A DNA stretch of 64,000 bases from Auriscalpium vulgare. Its lineage: Eukaryota; Basidiomycota; Agaricomycetes; Russulales; Auriscalpiaceae. The translations under genes and the position numbers were made by a program. Shown here in pieces: positions 48,771 to 60,324 of the stretch. Location: positions 620,001 to 684,000 of the forward strand of contig JAHBBC010000013.1 in the NCBI GenBank assembly GCA_019915015.1, in the 5' to 3' direction. The notes below the pieces were generated by a model. The model ran no database searches and was not told where the DNA came from. It saw only the letters and a list, made by a program, of their open reading frames with translations. Positions within the stretch are counted from its first letter, which is position 1, and every line of letters starts with the position of its first letter.

Positions 48771-49536
48771 ATGACTACACGTATGTCCTTCCCTGGCATA
48801 TGCTTCAATATATACGCCCAACCCACTTACCTCCAACAGCCAAATTCGCCCTTGACGTCGTCCTTCCGCCTCAGACCGGGCAGACACAAGCCCTGCACGA
48901 CTTCGTCGCCTCCGGGCGCGCGATCGTCCTCAATGAGCCCGGCACGCTTCACTGGTTTGGCTTCAAAGCCGACGCCCAGACAGACGGCACACCCGCGTAC
49001 TTCGGTATCTTCGACACCTTCGCGTCGCCGGACGGCCGCGCGGCGCACCTCAGTGGCGACGTCGCGAAGGCGCTGCTGGCCAACGCGCCGACGCTGCTGA
49101 ACGGCGGCCCGCAAATCGCGCCCGTGGACGTGATCGGGCAGCAGATTGCACCCAAGGCCCAGCAGGGCAGCCCGCTGACGGTGGGGCTGCGTGTGATTCT
49201 GACCGCGAAGCCGGACAAGGCAGGCGAGTTGAAGAATGTGTTGCTCGTGAGTCTCAGTAAGCGAGAAGCGTGGTCGGTACTGCAGGCTGATACGAATACG
49301 AACAGGAAGGTGCTGCGAGCGCTCAGCAACAGACGGAGGAGACCACGGCCGCGTACTGGAGCTCGTTCCAGAAGGACGAGACGAGCTATGGAATCATCGC
49401 GTTGTTCTACGACGAAGAGGACAGGAGCAAGCACCTCTCCGCCGCCGCCGCGGACCAGCTATCATCCAAGCTAGATGGCCTGCTGGTTGGCGCGCCCGAG
49501 ACGCATACTTTCACGGTCATTGCGACCAAAGTATGA
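48771..49536 (+). CDS. ABM-like (dimeric alpha/beta barrel) protein
   Basis: Exons 48771-48780, 48840-49246 and 49306-49536 join in phase to 215 residues. Each half resembles an antibiotic biosynthesis monooxygenase (ABM) ferredoxin-like unit. The first has VASGRAIVLNEPGTLHWFGF followed by YFGIFDTFASPDGRAAHLSG. The second has KNVLLEGAASAQQQTEETTA, SYGIIALFYDEEDRSKHLSA and TFTVIATKV. The Glu-x-Gly-Thr and FDTF..(D/E)xRxxHL patterns fit the fold. Members range from quinol monooxygenases to heme-binding or simply structural proteins, so the reaction cannot be predicted. The first exon has just 10 coding bases. Its stop lies 20 bp from that of the convergent gene downstream. Confidence 0.75.
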
Positions 49537-49556
49537 AGATGAAGCAGAACATCATT

Positions 49557-50818
49557 TTACATCTTATACATCGCGTTTGATGGTACGGACAGAAAGTAGC
49601 TATAGGACGAGGTCGAAAATAGTAAAGTAGATGTAGTGCGAAGAAATCGAGGTTTATCTGCCGTTTTTATGTAGTCAAATCGGTCCTTGAAATCACAACG
49701 CCTCAGCAACGACTCGCAGACGAGCGTCGGATCCCATTTCAACGTCGTCGCGCGCGGCTCTTTCCCCTCCGCGTCGTCCAGCATCGCGTCCACGATGCGC
49801 CCGACCTCGCACATCCACAGGCGCAGGTAGTTGCCTATCGCTGGGTTCCGCGAGCACGAGTACGAGACGAGGGTCTCGCCGATCGAGGTGAGACACTCGT
49901 GGGCCAGTGGGCGGGCGATGGTCGGGCTAGCGTGCAGCATCAGGAGGTGCAGGCCCCGAATACGAAGCGGCGTGAGCGGCTGGACGAGAAGGGGGGCTAC
50001 GCAGGTTGCCATCTGATTTTGAGAGATGATCCCGAGAGAGAAAAGCGCGCCTGCGTACGCCGTCATGTTGAGGATGTCGTTGCGCACGGCGTCGAAACGG
50101 CAGTCCCCGCCGTCTCGGGGTTTGAAGTCCGTCAATTGGCGCTGATTGATGCTCGTGTTAGTTGAGGGCTATATAGGCGGGGAAAGAGAGCGCTCACGGT
50201 GATGTTTTGTCCCCACGCCCACTGAAATACTTTCATAAGGTCTGTGCCAATCTTGTTTCTGAAGTCTTTTTGCAGCGACTCAGACTTGAGAGCCTTAAGC
50301 ATCTGGAAGACAAGCAGCGCCACACTTCTTGTAGTGCGAATGTCCGCGATGGCCGCAAAGAACAGCACGCGCCCAAAGATGGTGAGCCGGTCTTCGCGGC
50401 TGTGGTAGGGAGGCATGAGCCTGTCCCTGGAAAGCCACGTCGCCAAGAGATCGGCCTCCGCGCGAATGACTAGCGGGTGTAGCGTGCGCGTCGCCACCGC
50501 CCTTGCCTCGGAGAAGTACGACTGCAAGAACGGATCCAGACGGAGTTTTGGGAGCTTGGACGTGCATGAGGGGCGATCCTTCTGGCTCTCCAACGGGGGG
50601 CCCTGCGGATTTGCGCAGATATACTGGTCGGGTGAGGCTACAAGAACCCAGCTGTATTCACGTGCCCGGGCATGACGGGAGATGCGGTCGCGCGTGGCCT
50701 CGTCGACTGAGATTGGTATCGACTGTAGCGTCTCCTCGAGTTCAGGAGGGATTCGGGCTGACTTCAACCACATGATGCGGCGTAGGTGGTCGGTGGGCGT
50801 GAGGATGAAGGGATACAC
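49557..50818 (-). CDS. Unrecognised 401-residue protein
   Basis: Exons 50198-50818 and 49557-50141 join in phase. The protein is mainly alpha-helical by eye: FLQSYFSEARAVATRTLHPL, RLTIFGRVLFFAAIADIR, ALLVFQMLKALKSESLQKDF, DAVRNDILNMTAYAGALFSL. It has no signal peptide or obvious membrane span and no zinc cluster. It vaguely recalls the helical middle region of fungal transcription factors, but I would not assign it. The start at 50818 may be internal if further 5' exons exist. It is divergent from the eIF4E-like gene and converges with the ABM-like gene. Confidence 0.65.
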
Positions 50819-51487
50819 AAGAACGAAATGTTGTACAAGAAAAAGCCATCGGAAGGCCTTTTTATTGTGGGTCGTCGAGCAAAGCGGGAGTCAATGCGGC
50901 GCGCACGAGGTCGGTGGCGAAGCAGGCCCAAGCGGCGCACTGCGATGCCGAAACAAAGCAAACAAATGGCGACTTTTCTTCTAGCCTGGAGATGAGAGAA
51001 GTCTGAGGTGGCCTCCCGCGGAAGTGACCTCTACGCGAGGTTGTATGCCGGTCAACAACGAGGGGAACAGCAGGCGGTGACCTGCGGTGACTTTATGAGC
51101 CATCATGATCTTGATGAGGTTGACACGCGCTCGACGTTGCCTCCGCCGACGAGTTGGCTATGGTCTTGTGCAAGGTTAGGCTAGGAAGACCTGCGACGTG
51201 GACCTCTGAGTCGGAGTCGACGTGTCTTGGCTTGTCCTGCATGTCCTGCCGATACTCTCTGAGCACTACTTGCCTGAATCTCATCAGCACAGGATAAACC
51301 ATACTTACCTATAACTCGAGATGTGCGTTCGAGGTGATGAGCGTCGATCAAGGAAAAAGATGAAATTGATGCATGGTGGTCTGTGTCATTTGTGAACAAC
51401 CTGCGGCCCACAAGACGAGCGCTTGACGCCTCTTGTCTTCGTCCACGACGTCGACCGTGTCCTCAAACTCTTCGCTCTCTGTCTACG
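50819..51487. other. Intergenic, divergent promoter region
   Basis: It separates the start of the unrecognised helical protein from that of the eIF4E-like protein. Open frames within it look incidental. The frame upstream of the eIF4E ATG stays open to about 51383 but lacks an earlier ATG. Confidence 0.5.
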
Positions 51488-52920
51488 ATGACAACCAGCC
51501 CACCCACCGCTCCTCCACCTGTCTCAGATGTCTCCAAGTCAGAGCGGCCATCCTCGGGTGCTCGTCTGCCCTCACTGAATCAGCTCGCCGCTCGCATTGG
51601 CGCGAACCCGCCCAACGCAGCGACATCGAGCCCTGTGCCAAACAATCGCCCCCGCCTGGCCGCCGCCCTGCTTCGCACGGGGTCTACGACGTCGCTGTCG
51701 ACGACGACGTCCGCGGGCGACTCTACAGCCGTTATCCCGCCGGCGACCCGCTCCACCTCGCCCGCAGCCCTGTCCACTTCCCCGCCTAACTCGAACAGTG
51801 GCTCCGTCAACGGCGACGTGCCCGGTGGCGAGCCCCTCACCGTTGAGAAGGTCGAGAAGCTCACGCAGGAGACCGGCGGGATGGACAAGCCCAACAAGAA
51901 GGTCAAGGGCTACAAGAACATCCCCAGCCTCGACGCCATCACTGCCCACTACGCTCGTACACGCACTCTCAGCGTTGATGGCACCCCCGTGCCTCCCGAG
52001 GCAGAGGCCTTTGAGGACCCAAAGACGCCTGGCGTACTCACTACGGTACCCGAGCACCCGCTCCAACACCCGTGGTAAGCGCCACGCCCACAACTGCTCT
52101 CCTGGTATGCTGACGTGCCCTAGGACCATCTACCATGACACCAAGTCGAAGATGCCCTTTACTCCGGCGACTGCTATTCCCGAAGGTGCGGCCCCAGCCC
52201 CCGCTGAGGCGGGCGTGTACGAGGCGGGTCTGACGACTGTCGGCGAGTTCGATACCGTCGAGTCGTACTGCCGATACTTCAACTGGCTCAAGCCGCCGTC
52301 CAAGCTGGAGCGCAACTCGAACTACCATCTCTTCAAGTCGGGCATCAAGCCAATGTGGGAAGATGAGGCGAACGCGAGTGGCGGGAAGTGGGTGCTGACG
52401 ATGAAGAACAACCCGACGCTGCTCGACCAGTCTTGGCAGTGGCTGACGATGGCGCTCGTCGGCGAGGAGCTCGATGAGGGTGACGAGATCTGTGGTGCAG
52501 TCGTCAGCCTGCGCAGCAAAGTCGATCGCATCCAGCTCTGGACCCGCTCCAAGGACGACGTCGAGAAGATGAACGGCATCGGGCGCAAGCTTGTCAAACT
52601 TCTCGATGTTTCTGAGGCGGATAGCATCGGGCTCGAGTTCCAGGTGCGTGCTGTACCCTGCGAACGTGCGGGCGCAATCGCTAATTTGCGTGCTGCAGTA
52701 CAACACGGAGGATCGGCCACAGCCGAATAAATTCCTATCCATCCAGGCTGTCCCGCAGTCGTCGTTCCGATCGACGTTCCAGGGAAAGACGGCGAGCCCC
52801 ATTTCTGCGGCGGGTGAGGGCCCCGCGCCCCCAAGCGCAGGCCCTGGTGGCGCATTTGCAGGCTTTGGCGTGGGCGGCGGGATTGTTGGGCCGGGGAACG
52901 GTTGGAGGAGCAAGCGCTGA
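51488..52920 (+). CDS. eIF4E-family cap-binding protein (4EHP-like)
   Basis: Exons 51488-52074, 52124-52643 and 52699-52920 join in phase to 442 residues. The first 180 or so are disordered (Ser/Thr/Pro). The eIF4E fold starts at EHPLQHPWTIYHD and includes GEFDTVESYCRYFN, YHLFKSGIKPMWEDEANASG, KW, then VSLRSKVDRIQLWTR. Against human numbering, Trp102-Glu103 are kept (Trp274-Glu275) and Trp43 is kept (Trp196). Trp56 is replaced by Tyr228, as in 4EHP, and Trp73, used to bind eIF4G, is replaced by Cys245. HLFKxGIKPMWED also resembles 4EHP more than canonical eIF4E. It probably binds the mRNA cap as a repressor or specialised factor rather than the main initiation factor. The C-terminal Gly-rich tail is an addition. 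Confidence 0.88.
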
Positions 52921-53546
52921 GCGCTGAGATGAAATAGCGGTTTGTAAACATGCAATGTACGCTAGTGAGGCTTATTCGCATAGGCAGTTTGGCAATGTGG
53001 TGATCCGTTCGTTCTTTAGATTGTCTCTTTGATGCGGCTGCAGGTACTGCAGGTGTTGTACTCGGCGTACGAAATCTAAGCATTGTGGCTTGTTTGTCGC
53101 GGATACTTCACCCTGCCATTAATGCAACGCATCAACGTTGTGTCGAGTTTTGTCCTAACCGCCGAGCGATGACGCGGTATCTAGAACTTCTGTGGAACTC
53201 AGACTGCTGGTCGTCAATAGACTGTCCGGCACGACTTGAGAAAACCTGGCGGACGACTTGCTCACGTGAAGCCTGTTTCCGTCCATCATGATCTCAGCCC
53301 TTCCTTTGCTTGTGGCACATTTTCCACACCCACTAACTGTCGTTTGCGCGCCGGAAATTACAGGGTGATGCAGACAAATCGCTATGCGCAAAGAGCAGGC
53401 CGGAGTCCAATTGCGCTAAATAAAGCTCATCGCAGGCGGTTTCATAACGCAGGCTGGTCTAGGATACGTTGGATAAAGGACAGGCCAGCTGGGTGCGTTC
53501 TCTTCATCTTTCTCTTTACCCCCCATTATCACTACCACACTTCATT
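52921..53546. other. Intergenic, promoter of the next gene
   Basis: The last 60 bases are pyrimidine-rich (CTTCATCTTTCTCTTTACCCC), typical of a fungal transcription start upstream of the ATG at 53547. Nothing else is seen. Confidence 0.5.
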
Positions 53547-54444
53547 ATGTTCTCGAATCCGTTCTCGCAGTTCTCTTCCATCTCTCCTGCCCTCGTCAGC
53601 CAGTCGATCGCCTACCCGACACCTTCTTGGGCTCTGTCGGACCCAGAGACCACGAGGGCGAAGCTGCGCCTTGGACTCAAGGATCTCAAGTACTCGCAGA
53701 AGAGTGCCCGGAGCCGGATGCAGTGGGCGGGTCGCCGCATCATTTGTAAGTGTCGCGCACATCGTTCCTCTCTTTCGGAGCTGACGTTTCGAGACAGACC
53801 AAGCGCGGTTGTACCGCAAGCAGCGCAAGGCGGCACCCGTCGTCAAGAATTCCTCCCCCCGCGTCGTCGCCGATTCCCCCGCACTGCCGACGTACGACAC
53901 CTACGGGCGATCGGTCCAAGTTCCCCGACCAGTCTCGCACCCCATTCCCATCAAGCAGGTACGGAAGGGTCCCGACAGCGACGTCGCGGGTCACGTCGAC
54001 GTCCACGAGGCAGCCCAGCGTGCTGGAAAAACGGTCGTGACTGAGACCGCGCGCTTCCCGATTCGCCCCTCGGACGACGCGGTCCTCGATGCCCTCGTCG
54101 ACGTGCCCAAGTTCCCGATGTGGCGCCCGCCCGCGCGGAGCACGTTCGCGATTTGTTCGTACCGCCAGCGCCACGAAGAACCGTCCCCTGCACCGACCAT
54201 CACGCAACTCCCGTCCATGATCCCAGACACAGATCGCTATAGCCTCTGCGCGAGCGAGTCGGACGACGAGATGGAGTCCGAGTCGACTGTCCGCCCAGCA
54301 CAAGTGCTTGTCAACATGGCCGGCATCGGGAGCGCCGCCGCCGCCCACTCGCTGGTCGGGCGCGAGATCAAGCCGTCCTCGCTCAAGGGGCGCTGGGGCA
54401 ACAAGGGCCTCGGGATCTGGGCGGCGTTCTCCTGGTCTGACTGA
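53547..54444 (+). CDS. Unrecognised 281-residue protein
   Basis: Exons 53547-53745 and 53798-54444 join in phase. The N-terminus is Ser/Phe-rich and is followed by a basic helix (LKYSQKSARSRMQWAGRRII, then YQARLYRKQRK). The middle is Pro-rich with VDVPKFPMWRPPARSTFAI, followed by an acidic patch (SESDDEMESES). The C-terminus is Gly/Trp-containing (GRWGNKGLGIWAAF). No catalytic motif, signal peptide or membrane span is visible. The intron has good GTAAGT and ACAG ends, and a pyrimidine-rich tract precedes the ATG, so the gene is probably real. Function unknown. Confidence 0.65.
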
Positions 54445-57400
54445 GCCGCGACGCGGCTCGGTTGGATGAGGGGATGGGGAGGAGAGGGACGTCAAGCGGG
54501 GGAGGTGGGGTCGGTTCTAGGCTGCCTTCAGGCGACTGGCTCCGTGTCGCGGACTGGTTGGATCTGGGCGTCAGGGAACCCTGGGGGGAAGTGCTGAGGG
54601 GTGAGGCATGTAAGGGGGGTTCAGCGCGCTCTGACGCGGACGCACGGACTGGTTTGGCTGGTGCCGCAGCCAGGCTGGAAAGTGAGGAGGCCGACGGCGC
54701 GCGGGGGCCATGGGGATGGCGCCGCGGGTCTGCGGAGCTGGGGCTGACTGGGCTGGCGGCAACGCTGGTCTGGAGTGACGCCACGGTGGCGCAACCGGGG
54801 TGGGGGAGGGCGGGCTCAGTGCACCTGAGATCCTGGTCGGCGACTGGTCCGGCTGCAGGCAGCCAGACATTAGTCGTCGTCGAGGGTCGGTGATGGTGTG
54901 ACGGGGGCCATGGAGGGGTATATGGGCACTGGGGTATATGGGCACTGGGGCATATGGGCACTGGGGCATATGGGCACTGGGGCATATGGGCTGCGACGCC
55001 TTCGTAAGGGCTTGCTTGGCGCCGAGCTCGTACCGCGGGGGTTGAGGCGCGCATGAGTCATATGGAGGCGACTCTGTCGTCCGACTTGGCGCAAGCCGGC
55101 GGTGGCGGCTGCAGGGGTGCACTGGGAAGGCGGCCGACGAGCTTGTGGGATGCTCAGCGCGAAGCAGTCCGGTGGCGTTTCCGGACTGATCTTCGTGATG
55201 CGCGCGTGGGCGGCGAGCAGTCGCGAGCTGAGGCTGCTCGTGGAGATCGGTGGTGGACTCGGGTAGGCTGGGCGCTGCCTGAGCACCACGGTGAATCTGT
55301 GGGAGACCCTTCGCGGCGCAATGTGCACTCCGGTGTCTTCGTACGGGCTGATTTCGGCTGCTTGCGAGGCTGGGTTAGTACCGCGGAGACGACGAGAGCA
55401 CGGAGCGTCGCGCTGGGAGGACTCCGGGTCGTCCGAACCCATCGTCGGCTGGGCTTGCGGCCCAACTTGCGCGATGGACGATTCTACTCGTGGTCTGCGG
55501 GATCTGGGGGCTTTTGCACGCGCGATGCACGCGTCAACGAGCAGCCTGTGGCTGACTCGCGATTCGTTCCGATTGTCGTCTGTTTTCTCTTCTCGCATGT
55601 CCTGGCTGCTGTTCCATAGATTGTATGCATGCTACTGTCCTCCTATTTTAGCGTTGTCCTCGCTGTCCTGAATCTTATTGTGACCGACCGAAGCTAGCAG
55701 AGTGTATACAATACTATCCTGCTTTCGCATGCACAATGAATCCAACGCCCGCAAAAGAAACCAAGACAGTTCGCGCACCAAAATCTTCAGCTTGGAAAGG
55801 AAACCCTTTCAACCGCCCCCCTCCTTCTGCGGCACTGCCGCAATGGGGGGCGTCGACCAAAGTATGCGGGAACAATGTCATGCCGTGTTGTGCCGCCAGC
55901 TGCTCGTGCGCTCTTCGAATCTGGCGGCAGACCAGATTTTTCGAGACACCACAGCGGATCGGTGGAAGATGCTGAGTAATTAAAGTACGAGTGCGAGCCA
56001 AGAATAGAAAACACACGTTGCGCTCATGTCTTCCTGACTCACGTCCAGAGACTCCCCAGCTTTCGCAAGCTGCGCTCGCGCCCGCCTGCACGCAATTCCA
56101 TGTACCATATGCGCACGCACGTTCGCCTTCCAGGCCTCGCTTCTAGGATGCAAATGGTGCGGCGTGCGCCCATGCATAGGTTTTATCCGTCGGCGAGATG
56201 GAGTCGTGCAGCCCATGACGTCGACGTCCATGACGAACTGGTGTGTATCCAAAGTTCGTGCATGCGTACAATCGTTCTGCCTGCGCTGCTCTGGAAGCGG
56301 GATCGAAGGGCTTGGTTGGCGAGACAAGGCAAGACGTGCAATGTCTGTGGTGGAAGTAAAGCGCTGAACTCGAAGTCGAAGATTTTTGGCAAGCGACCGT
56401 GGAGGCGACGGGCCGCGGAGCCGCCGTCTGGCCCACGCTAGGCCCACGCCAAGTACTGTCTCACCGCAACCGCAACAAACGCCACTGAACAACGCACGCG
56501 ATCGTATCGACTCTCCTACTTCTCATGGAGCTCAGGCCACTGAAAGAGGAGCAGCAGCGGGCAGGAGGCTCACTGAGGTGTGTTTCCGCTACGCCATCCC
56601 AGGCTCTCATTCTCTGACCGGGAATTACATGCGACCGGGTATATGCCCTCCATCAAATATGCGTTAATTTGTGTTTGCACTGCGAAACCGGCATGCACAC
56701 CACCACCCCAAGTACGTGTCTGTCATTGCATATCAGAACGCATGAACTTACAGTGATAACTTCAGGCCACAAGAACCGATGCGCCGCTCCTCTCTGGAGT
56801 CTGCACCGTCGCCTTCTGTCGCCTTCTGTCACCCGCACCATGTCGTCTCGTGCATATGGCTTGTTTACGCTTCCTTGAGCAACTCGCTATTCATTCACGG
56901 CCATCGCGTTTCTCGACTGGATCAGCCGGCTCGATCGGCCGTCGGGCCCTGTTGGCACCTTCCCGCCAGTACCGTCGCGGAATATACAGTGATGGACTAT
57001 GACGAGGTTGCGACGCGTCTGTACCAAGTCTATGCCGTCTCTTTCTCCCCCTGGCCTGCTGCAGCAATATCCGACCGCCCTGTTCCTTTAGTTTCATCAT
57101 ATCGCGACTCAACCACCGTCTATCCAGGTTCACTTTGGAAGTGACCAGCCGTAAGTCTCAGCGTGCTCTCCATTCCAAAGCCCGCCTCAGCGAAGTGAAC
57201 CTGACCTATGCGACGTACTCAGAGAAAGCCCGATGCGTGTTGGGAAGGCTTCGACGCGCGCTCGTATCGCACAAGACAGCGAGATGCAGATGGCCGTTCG
57301 CTGCGCAGGCAAGTGAGGCGGTGAAGAACATCATCGGCACAGGTATTTTCTTGCTAACGAGAGGGGCGCGGGCTCTCTATGAGCGTAACCTTGTGTACGG

Positions 57401-57510
57401 TATATGCCTTCCGTTCTGCCGCTCTGTGCAAGTTCGTGAACGAGTGCATCTTCTTGATATAACCGCACTATGCAACCGTAAATAGCACAATATTCGAAAT
57501 GGCATTTGAA
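54445..57510. other. Gene-poor region with minisatellite
   Basis: No supportable gene is found. The first kilobase is GC-rich, with long but low-complexity frames on both strands. The longest (- strand 54870-55598) runs through the minisatellite and is Arg/Pro/Ser-rich. After 55.6 kb the base composition is ordinary and open frames are short. The part next to 57510 will be the 3' UTR of the E(z)-like gene. Confidence 0.5.
54919..54991 (+). repeat. 16-bp minisatellite, 4.6 copies
   Basis: Units (T/C)ATATGGGCACTGGGG at 54919, 54935, 54951 and 54967 are followed by a 9-base partial copy. The units are nearly identical, with only the first base varying. Confidence 0.95.
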
Positions 57511-59955
57511 TTACATCGACTCGAAAAATTCGTCGCCATAGTTGAGGAATAACTCTTCGCCCACTCCGATATCTCGCGCTACATTCGAATCACATTATGC
57601 TTATTCCTCCATGAAACTCTGCAGGACATACTTACATGCAAAGAGTCCGAGCCGATGATATCCGTTGACGAGACGGACTACAAGAGGAGTTCATGAGAGG
57701 GATTCAGACAGCCTAATAGACGACTCACTCATTGCTTCACAATTGACCTCAGCGCCAGCGGAGTGGTTGACATACCGCGAAACATTGCCCCCAAATACTG
57801 CATCAAGATCAGTTGTCTTGTTAAGTGCATATACATAGTTCCGACGCCGGTGACGTGTAACCCAGCTTCCGAATGTCAACCCTAGCAATAAATCAGAGAA
57901 GTCGGAGAACTTACTCCCTGGATGTGGTAGTGGATTCAAAAATCATCTCCCCAACATACTCTAAGAGAGATTTAGCAAAAAGTTCAGCCTTAGAACAAAT
58001 AAAAATGCACCTATGATGAACTCATCCTCAGCTATGGGCTCTAAGGCAAATAGGCCCATGCCAAACTGTCCAGAACAGACTTCAGTGGACTTCAGATTAC
58101 CCCGCTGAATATCAACATTTTGACAGCGTGTTGTAGGAACTTTTGTAGTGGCATCTGCAGCCACAACATCACTACAAAAGTCTATCATTATCTGCCAGAT
58201 AAATGGGACAATCATATGTCTTACCAAGCCTTGCATGTTTTGCACAGCTCTATGTCACACTCACGAAGGGCACGACGACATGGACAGAGGTCTGTTCTGC
58301 ATCGTTTGGATTTGTGAGCACACTTGCAGCCCTTCCAGCGACGTATACCTAACAGCTATGAGTCAGTTGAGTGACAAGCTCCAGATTCAAGACATACACA
58401 CATTGCTTGGAGCAGTGGCAGTTGCGTTCACAGTGTGTGCTGTTTTGAAAGCAGGGGCAATTTTCATCACATGATCCTTGATGAGTGCAAGGGTCCTTTC
58501 TAGCATGGGTTGTAAGCAAATTCTGCAGGAGTGATATAATAGGATTCCTGACGGTGTGTATTGCAGTGAATCCTCACTATCAACTACAAGATCAAGTCAG
58601 CATTTATTCTGAAAATGGCAAGAAGTGAAATACAAACCAAACATATGTCTGATAAGTACTGGGTTTGATGGTCCTGACTGTTTACCAGAACTTCCACCAG
58701 AAGGCAATGGTTGATAGCTAGGCCACATAGCATAGACCTGGGAAATCTGTATCAAGCAATACTTATGAAGGAGTGATGAACCCACATCTCTGCAAGCCTT
58801 TCGCATGATGATTGCTAGGTCACAAGGAATGACCTGAGGGTCAATATCAACCAAGCTCTTTAGCTCCTGCATGTCAGATTCAGTCCATGACATTTCCCCC
58901 TGGATAAATACCCATCAGAACAACTCACAGTGACAAAATGTTTGTACACTTACTGAAGGCTGATCAATTTGATCCTTGAAGCACAATGTCATGCATGGTT
59001 TCTTCACAAGCTTTGCCAAGTCCTTTTGTAACCGACGACTGGGCCCGGCAGACTGCACCTGAGTAATATTGACTACACAAATTAATGCCAGACTCTCCTT
59101 GTTCATGGAAGTGACTCACCATGAGTCATACAGAATGGATGTATGCAGTCAAGGTTAGGACAGAAGTAGTTCGTCATGCTCTTGGCCCGGCCAACAAGAT
59201 CGTTACCATGGCTGAAACGGCTGTTAGACAGGTTCTGCAACCTTGCTGGCGTCGGTTTGACCCATGCAGGGTAATCTCTAAATCACAGCACTGTCAACAT
59301 TTGTCTGACTGTAGGTAGATGTATTACCGCTGCAGAACAGAATGCACGAGACCGACTGACACACCAGCGTCCCCCACAAGGTGTACAGGGAGCACGTCGG
59401 TGGCATCAATGCTTTCCAAGGAGCATTTATAGCGCTCTTGCAGTCGGGCGGCCGTCTCCAGGACAATAAGTTCCTCTGTGATATGCGCAATCAGCCTTTT
59501 AAGCGGACGTATCGTTTAAGCACTGAGCGCGCACCGTGAGGGTTGCGCATGGATGTTTGCCAAGCAAGCTGGCCGTACATGGCCAGATATGTTTGGCGGT
59601 CAAAGGTTGGATCGTCCTCGTACGGGAAGAATGGCATTTCGCTCGAGTCGTCGCCCACATATGTGTTAGAGCCTAGCGGCGCGCACGAGTCGTACGGCGG
59701 GTGGGGGTCGACTGTGAGCTCGATCTCGCAAATCTCCGGCTCCAGGGTATCGTAGCTTGCGACGAGGTTATTGCTAACGTGCCTGCGACGATCGGCCAAC
59801 GGTCGTGCAGCAGGAGGCACGGGTCTAGCCAGGGCCGAAATAGACCGACAAGCATCCTCGTATTGCCGGCGGGAGAGCTCGTCCCAGACTTCGCGGAAAA
59901 CGCGCGCCACCGTTTCCGCTGAAAGAGCAGCTAACTGGTTTTGCTCGTCTTCCAT
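57511..59955 (-). CDS. E(z)/EZH2-type SET-domain histone methyltransferase
   Basis: Thirteen exons join in phase to 602 residues: 59535-59955, 59328-59475, 59120-59277, 58954-59072, 58786-58899, 58638-58737, 58402-58572, 58225-58348, 58011-58171, 57915-57960, 57729-57865, 57636-57677, 57511-57578. Order: an N-terminal region, NYFCPNLDCIHPFCMTH, a SANT2-like segment ending CRDVYAM (EZH2 reads CRQVYEF), and a Cys-rich CXC region (CPCFQNSTHCERNCHCSKQC, then WKGCKCAHKSKRCRTDLCPC). The SET domain follows, with FGMGLFALEP, EYVGEM, RNYVYALNK, RYVNHS and GEELFLNYG at the C-terminus. This is the catalytic subunit of PRC2, which methylates H3 Lys27. It is shorter than animal EZH2 (about 750) and has Asn where many SET proteins have Asp before the last Tyr. 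The exon 6/7 junction is the least sure. It is divergent from NF-YB. Confidence 0.9.
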
Positions 59956-60324
59956 GTTCCCCTCTGGTTGAAGAAGAGGGGTAACGGTATTGAAAGCAGT
60001 GGCTCTCGAGAGTTTGACGAGCTGGGACTACGGAAGAGGGCTAAGCGCGCGAGGAGGAGGGACGCCAGATGGTCCGCGTTGACTCGGACGGAGTACGAAG
60101 CGCGCTATGGGCCCAATCGAAAGAGCAGGACGGAACGCCGAGTGCGAACAGAGGCCGTCGCGTACAATTGAGAACGAAGATGGCCAGTCCCTAGTCCCTT
60201 GTGCCGCGTTGTCTCCAAAGAACTTTGTTCGCGGTTTGACCTGGCAGAAGTTCGCGCCTGCCGCCGAGGCTTCCCACGGCTGGTCATTCCGTTTCCTCAC
60301 CACACGAGCTTACAACCACTACAA
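59956..60324. promoter_or_regulatory. Divergent promoter, E(z)-like / NF-YB
   Basis: The 369-bp region between two divergent start codons contains one CCAAT box (60113-60117), the site bound by the NF-Y complex whose B subunit is encoded immediately downstream. This allows, but does not show, autoregulation. Confidence 0.45.

Noticed and set aside
54919..54991. CRISPR-like array
   Set aside because: The 16-bp units abut directly with no spacers, in a eukaryotic genome. It is a minisatellite.
54870..55598. 243-codon open frame on the - strand through the minisatellite
   Set aside because: It is low-complexity Arg/Pro/Ser, depends on GC-rich DNA lacking stops, has no domain and no exon structure, and competes with open frames on the other strand.
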